Assembly (NCBI RefSeq): GCF_901538355.1
Contig: NZ_LR593887.1
Location: 2,394,920-2,458,919, forward strand
Direction of reading: 5' to 3'
DNA length: 64,000 nt
Source of the DNA: Tuwongella immobilis
GTDB taxonomy: Bacteria; Planctomycetota; Planctomycetia; Gemmatales; Gemmataceae
A program made the translations under genes and the position numbers. Below, in pieces: positions 9,007 to 17,518 of this stretch. The notes under the pieces are model-generated. The model did not search any database and was not told the DNA's origin. It saw nothing but the letters and a program-made list of their open reading frames with translations. The number at the start of each line of letters is the position of its first letter. Position 1 is the first letter of the stretch.

Positions 9007-9609
9007 TTAATCCGAGTATTCAGACGTGTTTTCCAATTCTTCTCGAAGTTGCAGTCTGGCTCGATATAGTAAGCTTTTGATCGCCTTGGACGACATGGCA
9101 AGTGAGTCTGCAATTTCTCGATGAGAATGATTGGAACAATGCATTTCGAGCGCGATTCGCTGTCGGCCTTCCAGTTGTGAGATCGCATTTTGAACGCGCT
9201 GTTGCGTTTCTCGTTGTTCCAAGACTCGTTCCGGAGGTGACCAATCGAGCAGTGTGCGAGTTTCTTCCAGATTCTCGTTCTGGAAGAAATCACCGACTGG
9301 AATCGTTGGTCGACGCTTTCGAGAACGAATCGCATTTTTTGCGACATTTTGGGCGATATGATACAACCAAGTGGTAAATCGGGCCGAGGCTCGATAGCGT
9401 TTGCGGGAACGGTAGATGCGAAGAAAGACATTTTGTGCCATGTCCTCTGCATCATGACGATCTCCCAATCGACGAACCATTTTCCCATAGACACTCGACC
9501 AATGCCGATTGACTAATTCATGATATGCATGGATATCATCCTGCTGGACCAATAGCATGAGCTCGGCATCACGGTCCGGTTCAGCCAACACGGCGACGAG
9601 AGAATTCAT
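9007..9609 (-). CDS. ECF-type RNA polymerase sigma factor
   Basis: A 200-residue sigma-70 family protein with only regions 2 and 4. Region 2 contains the DAEDMAQNVFLRIYR block and the DNA-melting FTTWLYHIAQNVAKN segment. Region 4 holds the helix-turn-helix HREIADSLAMSSKAIKSLLYRAR. I choose the ATG at 9609 because it overlaps the kinase TAA by one base (TAATG) and has GGGAGCG before it; a longer in-frame start would add 21 residues inside the kinase gene. Being the third gene in a regulator-kinase-sigma chain is unusual, since ECF factors normally sit with an anti-sigma factor. Confidence 0.9.
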   Translation of the reverse strand: MNSLVAVLAEPDRDAELMLLVQQDDIHAYHELVNRHWSSVYGKMVRRLGDRHDAEDMAQNVFLRIYRSRKRYRASARFTTWLYHIAQNVAKNAIRSRKRRPTIPVGDFFQNENLEETRTLLDWSPPERVLEQRETQQRVQNAISQLEGRQRIALEMHCSNHSHREIADSLAMSSKAIKSLLYRARLQLREELENTSEYSD

Positions 9610-11525
9610 TATTTCGCTCCCGACTGGTTGGAATGATTCAAATCGATTATTGGAAGAAATACACGAAAGCAACTGCCACGATTGAGTTCACTTTCGACGA
9701 GGATTCGGCCGCCAAGCCGCTGGACATACTCTTGGACAATCGAGAGACCGAGTCCGGCGTGTATTCCAGTCGCTTGGCGACTTGGATCAGATCGATAGAA
9801 GCGTTCGAAAATTCTTGGAAGCATATCTTGAGAGATGCCAACGCCTGAATCCGTGACACGAATCTCGATAAATTCCTCTTGTCGAGAAGCGGTTAGGGTA
9901 ATCGATCCATTTGGTCGATTATATTCCACAGCGTTATGTAATAGATTCATGAGGATTTCGCGGAGCTTATCGATATCTGTCGTGATCGGAATCTGGTGCT
10001 CGGTTTCAATGGTGAACCGAATCCCTTTTTCCTCGGCGAGCGGACGAATCAACAGACTACAGCTATCAATGACGGGCCGGAGATCAGTCGTAACGGGTTG
10101 AAGTTTCACGGTTCCTGCGTCGAGACAGGCTAACGTCATCACCCGTTCGACAAGTTCCGATAATTGTTGGGTAATCAGTCGACAATCCTTCAGTGTCTCC
10201 CGATATTGATTCTCGGTTCGCGGTTTCCGCAGCGAAACTTCAATTGTTGTCATTAACGCCGCTACTGGAGTTCTTAACTCATGTGAGATATCAGCAGTGG
10301 CTTGCTTCTCTCGCTCAAATGCCGCCCGAAGCTGATCGAGCATCTGAGTCATTCGTTGAGCAATCGGTTTCAACTCGTTGGGTAGACTCTGTAGCTCGAT
10401 TGGTAAGCGAAAATCACGTTCTGTGACTTGGCTAACGGCGAGTGTCAATTGTTTCAGTGGGAACAAGCCAAGTCCGATCAAGAGCCATCCACCCACGGTC
10501 AGGAATGTAAATGCGATCGCACCAATCCCAAGCAGTTGATACCGCAGCTTGGAAATCGAATTTTTGGTTGAATCGATGATGGCTTGTAAGTCGGTGTCTC
10601 GACGGGCGGTTAATTGGTTAACCGTCTCGCGCATTGGGGCCATATCCCAACCGCATTGGACGAGAATATTGGGAAGTTGACTGTCCCAGACGCGTTCTGG
10701 ACGTGATGAATCATTCCGATTCTCACTTCGAGAACTATCGGGACGTGGGGGGGATGATCGATTCGGCCCAGGAGTTCGTTGCGTAAAACTTGTTGATTCG
10801 ATTCGATCCTTTGACGGTGCTGGTGGGGGGCGTGGTGGGGATCGATCGGGTGGTGACGGACGTGGTCCGTTGGGAAAGGGCCACATATAACGAACTCGCG
10901 TGAGTGGTGCTTTTAGCATCACTCGACGCACCATAATGCCATTATCAAGAACTAGATCATCAAAGCGCCAGTCAAATAATGAGCCGCGTTGCATCTTAGG
11001 AATCTGAATTGGAAACTGGAACCCATCTAACGAACGGGAACGCCAAATTTGGCCAAACTCCGTCGTCACTTGATAGAATTCACGATGGTCGTTATCCACA
11101 TCTCGAGGAACAAACTCTTCGTTCAACCGTAACTCGGTTCCATAGATTCGATAGAGTCGAAAACTGAACTGACCGCGAACCCCCTGAGCCAACATGACTG
11201 GAGAATTAACATGACCATAAGGCAAAACCGCGGTTGATAGAACTGTGAGTGGTGCGAATGATAACATCCGAAGCCGATCCCACTGAACTTGTGACTGGGT
11301 CATGCCGGCGAGTGTTCTCGCTTGCGTGAGGAGCGCATGATCACGTTGATCGAGTGCATCACGAATCTGGTCTTCGTGTTGTTGTCGCCGAAGTTCCATC
11401 GCGGATTCTTGACGTGCCATGAGGGTTCTCATGGCGAGTCGATCAATGATGACTCCAACGATGAGGAGGACGGCTACGAGTAATAGGAGCGTATTCACGA
11501 TCAACGATCGACGGATGGATCTCAT
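9609..11525 (-). CDS. Sensor histidine kinase with proline-rich periplasmic domain
   Basis: A 638-residue transmembrane kinase. Helix 1 is about residues 8-30 and helix 2 about 330-357, enclosing a 300-residue extracytoplasmic sensor. The sensor has a proline/serine/arginine-rich stretch at about 221-278 that is probably disordered. A HAMP-like linker follows, then the phosphoacceptor box DISHELRTP (His415), and an ATPase domain with an N box, DSGVGI (about 559-564) and GLGL (about 591-594). It is overlapped by 4 bases at its start by the response regulator and by 1 base at its stop by the sigma gene. The signal is unknown. Confidence 0.92.
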   Translation of the reverse strand: MRSIRRSLIVNTLLLLVAVLLIVGVIIDRLAMRTLMARQESAMELRRQQHEDQIRDALDQRDHALLTQARTLAGMTQSQVQWDRLRMLSFAPLTVLSTAVLPYGHVNSPVMLAQGVRGQFSFRLYRIYGTELRLNEEFVPRDVDNDHREFYQVTTEFGQIWRSRSLDGFQFPIQIPKMQRGSLFDWRFDDLVLDNGIMVRRVMLKAPLTRVRYMWPFPNGPRPSPPDRSPPRPPPAPSKDRIESTSFTQRTPGPNRSSPPRPDSSRSENRNDSSRPERVWDSQLPNILVQCGWDMAPMRETVNQLTARRDTDLQAIIDSTKNSISKLRYQLLGIGAIAFTFLTVGGWLLIGLGLFPLKQLTLAVSQVTERDFRLPIELQSLPNELKPIAQRMTQMLDQLRAAFEREKQATADISHELRTPVAALMTTIEVSLRKPRTENQYRETLKDCRLITQQLSELVERVMTLACLDAGTVKLQPVTTDLRPVIDSCSLLIRPLAEEKGIRFTIETEHQIPITTDIDKLREILMNLLHNAVEYNRPNGSITLTASRQEEFIEIRVTDSGVGISQDMLPRIFERFYRSDPSRQATGIHAGLGLSIVQEYVQRLGGRILVESELNRGSCFRVFLPIIDLNHSNQSGAK

Positions 11526-12232
11526 GCGTTGGAGTCCTCCAAATCGTCCGTGTTCGGTGCTTGTTCACCTCGAAGATAATAGCCTTCGCCCCAACGGGTG
11601 AGGATCAGAGGTGTGTTAAATCCTTTATCAATTTTATTTCGAAGATACCGAATGTACACATCAACGACATTCGACGTGGACTCATCATTTTCGTCGTAAA
11701 GATGCTCCCAAATCATGCTCCGGGTTACAACTTTACCTTGATGAAATGCAAGAAATTCTAATAACGAATATTCTCGAGGCGTTAGGTGAATTTCTTTCCC
11801 CGCCCGACGGACGGTTCGCGCAGCCGTGTCGATTTCCAGATCGTCGATGCGTAGAACGGGGTCTTTGATCTGATGATTGCGTCGAATGAGGGCTCGAATC
11901 CGAGCGAGTAGTTCGTCCAGTTGGAATGGTTTCTTGAGATAATCATCTGCCCCAAAGTCAAGTCCCTGAACAACATCTGGCAATTCTGTCCGTGCCGTCA
12001 GGATCAGAACGTGACTCTGCATTCCTGCAGCTCGCCAGCGCCGAAGGAGAGTCATTCCATCGATTTTTGGGAGCATGAGATCGAGAATGATGACATCGTA
12101 TCGAACGCTGAGCGCCTTTGGTTCGGCTTCCTCACCATCGTATGCGATATCGACCGCGAATCCTTCTTCTTCCAGCCCTTGTCGAAGGGCTCGGACAATT
12201 GTTCGTTGATCTTCGACTAAGAGGATCCGCAT
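11522..12232 (-). CDS. OmpR/PhoB-family response regulator
   Basis: A 236-residue DNA-binding regulator. The receiver domain starts MRILLVEDQ with the phosphorylated Asp at residue 51 (VIILDLMLP) and the Lys in YLKKPF. A winged-helix domain follows, with LTPREYSLLEFLAFHQGKVVTR, VDVYIRYLRNKID and TRWGEGYYL. I choose the ATG at 12232; a longer in-frame version would add 69 residues with no receiver similarity. Its stop overlaps the kinase start (ATGA), so it is the first gene of a regulator-kinase-ECF sigma operon. Confidence 0.93.
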   Translation of the reverse strand: MRILLVEDQRTIVRALRQGLEEEGFAVDIAYDGEEAEPKALSVRYDVIILDLMLPKIDGMTLLRRWRAAGMQSHVLILTARTELPDVVQGLDFGADDYLKKPFQLDELLARIRALIRRNHQIKDPVLRIDDLEIDTAARTVRRAGKEIHLTPREYSLLEFLAFHQGKVVTRSMIWEHLYDENDESTSNVVDVYIRYLRNKIDKGFNTPLILTRWGEGYYLRGEQAPNTDDLEDSNA

Positions 12233-12423
12233 CGAATTGCCCTCGAAGCCCGGACATCGCTCGAAAGTGTGGTGAAATCGTACTCTACATGAATGGGGAT
12301 GAAGGCGCGATGAGAAAAATCGAAACCTGTGCCTTCCACTGGGGTTTAGAACGATTCGCATCAATACGATCTGAGCAAGTTGCATCTTTTCAATTAGCAT
12401 CGGTGCGTTCGGCTTGCCGTGCC

Positions 12424-12453
12424 TTGACGCTTGGAGCACTTTTCTTCTACGAT
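12424..12453 (+). promoter_or_regulatory. Candidate sigma-70 promoter for ispG
   Basis: TTGACG (12424-12429) and TACGAT (12448-12453) are separated by 18 bases, which would place the transcription start near 12460, about 40 bases before the ispG start codon. It lies in the 268-base gap between the divergent regulator gene and ispG. Support is by resemblance to the consensus only. Confidence 0.4.
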
Positions 12454-12500
12454 ATTCCTGGAAGGATCGATTTTCGCGCCAAAGCCGAGGGAAACGTCAC

Positions 12501-13640
12501 ATGTATCAGCATCCGTTTAAGCGGCACCAAACCAAGGAAGTGTCTGTTGGTGGTGTGATTATCGGTGGCGATAATCCGATTCGTGTTCAATCGATGACAA
12601 CAACCGACACGTTCGATGTGGATGGCACGGTTGCTCAGATTAAACGCCTTGAGGAGGCGGGGTGTGAACTCGTTCGGGTAACGGTGCCAAAGCCGGAAGA
12701 TGCCGCAGCTCTCGGCGAGATTCGGAAGCGAATCGGGATTCCGTTAATCTGTGATATTCACTTTGATTATAAGATGGCATTGGCGGCATTAGACCAGCCT
12801 GTGGATAAAATTCGGATTAATCCGGGTAACATCGGTGGTTACGATCGATTTCGACAGGTGATTCGTAAGGCCAAAGAGCGTGGCTTGCCGATGCGAATTG
12901 GGGTGAATGCGGGGTCGTTAGAAAAAGAATTAGTCGAGAAGTATGGCTTCCCGTGCCCACCTGCGATGGTGGAAAGTGCTTTGCGATATATCGAAATCGC
13001 CGAATCCGAAGGCTACGATCAGATGATTGTATCGTTGAAATCGAGCGATGTGATGACCGCAGTCGAAGCATATCGATTATATGCAAAGCAGGGGAGCTAT
13101 CCAACACATTTGGGGATCACCGAAGCCGGAAAGCCACCCTACGCAATTGTGAAATCGGCAGCAGGATTGTCGCCGTTACTGATTGATGGGATTGGAGATA
13201 CGATCCGAATCAGTCTGCTCGGCGATCCAGTGCCGGAAATTCAAGCCGCGTTTGATATTTTGCAGGCAACGGGGCGTCGCATTCGTCGGCCGGAACTCAT
13301 TGCTTGTCCGACGTGTGGTCGACTTGCGATCGACTTAGAGAAAATTGTTGCAGAACTCGAACAACGATTGGCAGGTCGCCAAACTGCGGTCAAAATTAGT
13401 GTGTTGGGTTGCGTCGTGAATGGCCCTGGCGAGGCAAAAGAAGCGGATATTGGCATCGCGGCAGGCAACGGAAAAGGTGTGATTTTCCGAAATGGTGAAA
13501 TTGTTCGCCACGTTGTGGAAGCCGAAATGGTGGATGCGTTGTTAGAAGAGGTTGATTTGTGGGAGAAAACCCACGGCGATCAACAGCCGCAGACATTGGA
13601 TCGTCACGGCCGGCAACGGTTGCCCATGGTTACAAAGTGA
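12501..13640 (+). CDS. ispG: 4-hydroxy-3-methylbut-2-en-1-yl diphosphate synthase
   Basis: A 379-residue IspG (GcpE), the [4Fe-4S] enzyme that converts methylerythritol cyclodiphosphate to HMBPP in the MEP isoprenoid pathway. Family blocks include PIRVQSMTTTDT, RINPGNIGG, GVNAGSLE and the C-terminal iron-sulfur cysteines in CPTCGR and SVLGCVVNGPGEAKEADIGIAAG. Length matches the compact bacterial type without the plant-like insertion domain. The ATG at 12501 is chosen because MYQHPFKRH matches the usual family N-terminus and GAGGGAA lies before it. A perfect hairpin follows its stop. Confidence 0.95.
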   Translation: MYQHPFKRHQTKEVSVGGVIIGGDNPIRVQSMTTTDTFDVDGTVAQIKRLEEAGCELVRVTVPKPEDAAALGEIRKRIGIPLICDIHFDYKMALAALDQPVDKIRINPGNIGGYDRFRQVIRKAKERGLPMRIGVNAGSLEKELVEKYGFPCPPAMVESALRYIEIAESEGYDQMIVSLKSSDVMTAVEAYRLYAKQGSYPTHLGITEAGKPPYAIVKSAAGLSPLLIDGIGDTIRISLLGDPVPEIQAAFDILQATGRRIRRPELIACPTCGRLAIDLEKIVAELEQRLAGRQTAVKISVLGCVVNGPGEAKEADIGIAAGNGKGVIFRNGEIVRHVVEAEMVDALLEEVDLWEKTHGDQQPQTLDRHGRQRLPMVTK

Positions 13641-13648
13641 TTGACGCG

Positions 13649-13685
13649 CCTCTCCCATTCATCCGCGGTTGATGAATGGGAGAGG
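13649..13685. terminator. Bidirectional intrinsic terminator between ispG and the M48 protease gene
   Basis: A perfect 15-base-pair stem (13649-13663 with 13671-13685) encloses a 7-base loop, only 8 bases after the ispG stop and 16 bases before the stop of the convergent protease gene. There is no long T-run on the plus side, so it may act by stem strength or serve both strands. The symmetry and position between two converging stops make a shared terminator the best reading. Confidence 0.75.
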
Positions 13686-13700
13686 GGGTGTGCGATTTCG

Positions 13701-16043
13701 TTATTCTGATTTCTTCTTCGGTGGAGTCGGGCGGGGTGGTGAATCATCTTCTAACAAGATAAACCCGAGTGGTTTCGGAGGAGATTTCGATTCCTTCGAG
13801 GGTTTTGGGGGTAGATCGGGTTCGGATTCGGCCTGTGGAACCTCATAATCGTCATCCACCAACTGCACCGTGAGAGGCTCCGATTCCTCTTCAAAAATCA
13901 CATCTGGAATTATTGCTTCTGCGTTTTCTCCCTTGAGCCAACGGTCGGCATATTCGTCTTGCATCTTCAAAATGGTGCCCAGATTTTTGAAATGAATCCG
14001 AGCGGATCGGGAGCGGAAGCCGTTTAACTGCTTAAACAATTTATCAATCCATTTCCCGGTGATTGAGGCTCCATCTAAGTCAGATAAGACGGGTTCTGGG
14101 AATAAGAAGTCACCCAGGATGGTCCCGGCTTCAAAGTTTTTCAGTCGAGGAATGCGAATTTCACGGCATTCTTTGGACTTCGTCCGTAACCAGTTGCGAG
14201 CTTCGCGGAGCACCGAGGTGATTTGTTCAAACTGCTCGGCTGGTAGATTGCCGCCGCTGCCAAGCAAAGCCAGGTGCGAATTCACATGTTCAATCAATCC
14301 GGCACAGTCGGTGTGAAGCTCCTGAATGCGAAGCTGGAAGCGATATCGATTGATCAGGTCGCGAAGTGCCTGTTCGCTTAATCGATACGCGAGTTGGCAA
14401 TGCACGAGCACAACGCGTCGATCGAACGATGCAAGCCAATCGATCTGATCATCGAGGCTTTTCTCAAGTTTTTTGACTAATTTCTTCGCTTCATGTCGAT
14501 CAATCGTTCCTTTTCGGAATGGGATTTCCGAGGGAGCTTTTTTATCGTCGAGATATGCCTTTAACAGGTGATATTCTTCTCGGGTTTTGTTATATTCCGG
14601 CATCCGCTCTTCAAGTTCACGATATAATTTTTCGTAGACTCGCTGGAGCCGATCGGTTTCCCAGGGTTCTTCGCCGACTTGATCGACGATCCCGGCTAAA
14701 TCTCCGGGGCGAATCGGGCGACCGTCATACGCTCCGTGATACTTGGGATCGTAAGTCGTTTCCGAACGCTCATCATCAATAAACGTTTGCACGCGTTCGG
14801 GATCGACGAGTTCGGTATTTTTGGGGACGTTAAACACGAGGCGATAGACTTTTCGAGTCATCCGTTCGCGAAGTTCATCGACATTCGAGAACAGAATCCA
14901 TGGGGATCGGTCATCGATTTTCCCCGGGATGTAAAGTTCTTTGGCATTTTCTTCCCGCAGATAATTGGCGGGGTGCGAGGCCCACATTGCGGGAATTCCC
15001 GTCTCATCGCCTTCGGTAAAAATGCGTTGTTTGCGACCGTCTCCGCTCTTGGGCAACGGTGGAGGCATGCCAAGGGTCGGCTTGTTCCGCACGCGTCGGA
15101 GATATTCGGCGGCATGCGTGTGATGGTGGAACATATCTGCGGTATACAGTTGATGATCCGCTGCATCTTTGAGATCATTAAAGACTTGATCCAATGACTC
15201 GTTTGCGAAATCCAATCGTGAGAGCGCGTGAACGATGGCATCGGATCCAGTGACACTAACCGCGACGAGATCGGCATTAAATTCCATTTGCCGACTCATG
15301 GCGAGTCGTCCGAGGGTGATCACGTAAAACAGCCCGGCGAGCGTTTTTCGGATGACCCACATGATGCCTTGAATGGTCCAAGTGAACAATGCGAGGCGGA
15401 GGTCCAGCATGCCAATTTTCGAGAGGATATTGTCGAACCAGTCTCGACCATACACCAATTGGCGGACGATTCGAGATGCGACATACACGTATTGATTGAG
15501 TGCTAATGATTTTTGGGAAAAGTGCCCAAATTCGTGAGCCATGACGGCTTTGAATTCGGACAAATTTAAGGAATTAACAAGGCCAAGCCCGATGAGCAGA
15601 TTTCGGCGGGCAGGAAATACCAAATTCAAGAGTGACAATTCTTGCATCATGGCAGCGTTTACGTCTGGCGAAACGTAGACTTTGCTGGGCAGCGGGGCAC
15701 CCGTTTCGTCGCATAATTTATGGATGAATGCAAACAGGGTAGGGTGTTCGGCTTCTTCAATCTCAATATGGAGGGTTTTGTCGGGGCGTTCGCGTGAGAA
15801 GAACCCTTTGACGAGAAACAACGTGATAATGGGGCAGATGATGATGCCCAAGATGTTATCGTAACGAATCGACAGATTGAACAGATAGATATTGAGAGCA
15901 ATTAAACCAATATAAACGGCAATGAATGCAAGCAGACTCATGAGCAGAGCCACGACTTGCAACGTGTAATTGCCGGTTGGTTGGGTCAAGTCTTCTGGGA
16001 CATCAACCGGACTTGGTGGGTAGGGCACTTTCATTTTGGACAT
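13701..16043 (-). CDS. Large membrane-bound M48-family metalloprotease
   Basis: A 780-residue protein. Two hydrophobic helices (about residues 28-60 and 62-82) precede an M48 peptidase domain whose zinc motif HEFGH is at His170-His174, with the downstream ligand Glu in QMEFNADLVAV. The family usually has 280-400 residues (HtpX, Oma1); here about 450 extra residues follow, charged and predicted largely helical, ending in an acidic then proline/lysine-rich tail. The start at 16043 is supported by GAGGTG 6 bases upstream; a TTG 12 bases earlier is less likely. It is probably a membrane protein quality-control protease; the role of the tail is unknown. Confidence 0.85.
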   Translation of the reverse strand: MSKMKVPYPPSPVDVPEDLTQPTGNYTLQVVALLMSLLAFIAVYIGLIALNIYLFNLSIRYDNILGIIICPIITLFLVKGFFSRERPDKTLHIEIEEAEHPTLFAFIHKLCDETGAPLPSKVYVSPDVNAAMMQELSLLNLVFPARRNLLIGLGLVNSLNLSEFKAVMAHEFGHFSQKSLALNQYVYVASRIVRQLVYGRDWFDNILSKIGMLDLRLALFTWTIQGIMWVIRKTLAGLFYVITLGRLAMSRQMEFNADLVAVSVTGSDAIVHALSRLDFANESLDQVFNDLKDAADHQLYTADMFHHHTHAAEYLRRVRNKPTLGMPPPLPKSGDGRKQRIFTEGDETGIPAMWASHPANYLREENAKELYIPGKIDDRSPWILFSNVDELRERMTRKVYRLVFNVPKNTELVDPERVQTFIDDERSETTYDPKYHGAYDGRPIRPGDLAGIVDQVGEEPWETDRLQRVYEKLYRELEERMPEYNKTREEYHLLKAYLDDKKAPSEIPFRKGTIDRHEAKKLVKKLEKSLDDQIDWLASFDRRVVLVHCQLAYRLSEQALRDLINRYRFQLRIQELHTDCAGLIEHVNSHLALLGSGGNLPAEQFEQITSVLREARNWLRTKSKECREIRIPRLKNFEAGTILGDFLFPEPVLSDLDGASITGKWIDKLFKQLNGFRSRSARIHFKNLGTILKMQDEYADRWLKGENAEAIIPDVIFEEESEPLTVQLVDDDYEVPQAESEPDLPPKPSKESKSPPKPLGFILLEDDSPPRPTPPKKKSE

Positions 16044-16129
16044 GGGACACCTCAAATGGATACCGGATGAGACTACCCTACCATAAACAGAAGATCAGCG
16101 ACAAGCCTGGAGGTGATCGAACATCGCGA

Positions 16130-17515
16130 TCAGGAATTGGGAACCTCGATCCCCAGAAGTTCAATCTTTCGATAGAGCGAGCTTAGCCCGATATCCAATC
16201 GCCGAGCGGCTTCGCGTTTATCTGGAGTTTGCTTGAGAATCCGCTCAATATGCATCTTCTCGAAGCGTTCCACGGCTTTGGAAAGATCATCGACAGCGAA
16301 CGGATCGTTCGGCGGCGGTGCGAGATCGGGCGGAAGATCGAATGGGGTGATGAGCGGTGCTTCGCCGAGGATAACGGCGCGTTGAATCGCGTTGTCCAAC
16401 TCGCGGACGTTGCCTTTCCAGCGAGCCGTCATCAGGGTTTGCATCGCTTCGTGGCTGACGCCGGTGAAGCGCTTCCCGAGAAGTCGCGCATGGCGAGCGA
16501 GTAGAAATTCGACGAGTTCGGGAATATCGTCACGACGTTCCCGCAATGGTGGAAGTGGGATTGTTAGCACATTCAGTCGATAGAACAGGTCTTCACGAAA
16601 CCGTCCGGCTTCGACTTCTCGGGTCAAATCCTTATTCGTGGCGGCAACGATCCGCGCTTCGATTTCGACTGGTTCGTTTGCACCAACTGGGAAGATTTCT
16701 TTTTGCTCGAGCGTCCGTAAGAGTTTGGCTTGGGTGCCGAGGGGCAATTCGCCAATTTCGTCCAAAAACACGGTGCCATCACCCGCGTGGATAAAGACGC
16801 CGCTGGAATCGCGGTCGGCCCCAGTGAATGCCCCGCGACGGTGGCCAAACAATTGATTTTCCAGCAAATCGGCTGGGATTGCCGCGCAATTGAGGGCAAT
16901 GAATCGGCCATCTCGGGGACGTGCTTCCGTCGATTGACGGTGGATGGCGCGGGCGACGAGTTCTTTGCCGGTGCCGGATTCGCCTTGAATGAGGACGGTG
17001 GATGGTGTGGGAGCGACGCGGCGAATGAGTTCGTGGACGCGTTGCATCGCGGCGGATTTGCCGATCAGCCGATCGGCTTCCGCTTCACGGTTCAATTCCC
17101 GACGTAGCCATTGATTTTCCATGGATAAATCGCGCAGAGTCAGCAGTCTGCGGATTTTGTTGCCGACTTCTTCAAGCAGAATCGGCTTCATGAGAAAATC
17201 GTGTGCGCCTTTCTGGAAGGCTTCCACGGCGTTTTCGACGGTCGCGTACGCAGTAATCAGCATGACTGAGGTTTCGGGACTGACCTGTCGCACGCGATCG
17301 AGGACTTCCAAGCCATCGACACCGGGCAAGTTGATGTCGCAGAGGATGATATCGAATCGACGGTCGGTGATTCGCTTGATGGCATCTTCGCCACTGGGGG
17401 CGAGTACCACGTCGTATCCTTGCTGTTGCAGGAATTCGCCGATGGTTTCGCGGATAATCAGTTCATCATCGACGATCAGGACCACGGCCCGCGGCCGAGC
17501 AATACGGTTCGCCAT
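16130..17515 (-). CDS. NtrC-family sigma-54 response regulator
   Basis: A 461-residue three-domain activator. The receiver domain carries the phosphorylated Asp60 (IILCDINLPG). The AAA+ domain has Walker A GESGTGKE (178-185), the sigma-54 contact loop GAFTGA (228-233) and Walker B VFLDE (249-253). The C-terminus is a Fis-type helix-turn-helix (KREAARRLDIGLSSLYRKIELL). It should activate sigma-54 promoters when phosphorylated by the kinase encoded 3 bases upstream. Targets are not evident in the window. Confidence 0.95.
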   Translation of the reverse strand: MANRIARPRAVVLIVDDELIIRETIGEFLQQQGYDVVLAPSGEDAIKRITDRRFDIILCDINLPGVDGLEVLDRVRQVSPETSVMLITAYATVENAVEAFQKGAHDFLMKPILLEEVGNKIRRLLTLRDLSMENQWLRRELNREAEADRLIGKSAAMQRVHELIRRVAPTPSTVLIQGESGTGKELVARAIHRQSTEARPRDGRFIALNCAAIPADLLENQLFGHRRGAFTGADRDSSGVFIHAGDGTVFLDEIGELPLGTQAKLLRTLEQKEIFPVGANEPVEIEARIVAATNKDLTREVEAGRFREDLFYRLNVLTIPLPPLRERRDDIPELVEFLLARHARLLGKRFTGVSHEAMQTLMTARWKGNVRELDNAIQRAVILGEAPLITPFDLPPDLAPPPNDPFAVDDLSKAVERFEKMHIERILKQTPDKREAARRLDIGLSSLYRKIELLGIEVPNS

Positions 17516-17518
17516 GGG

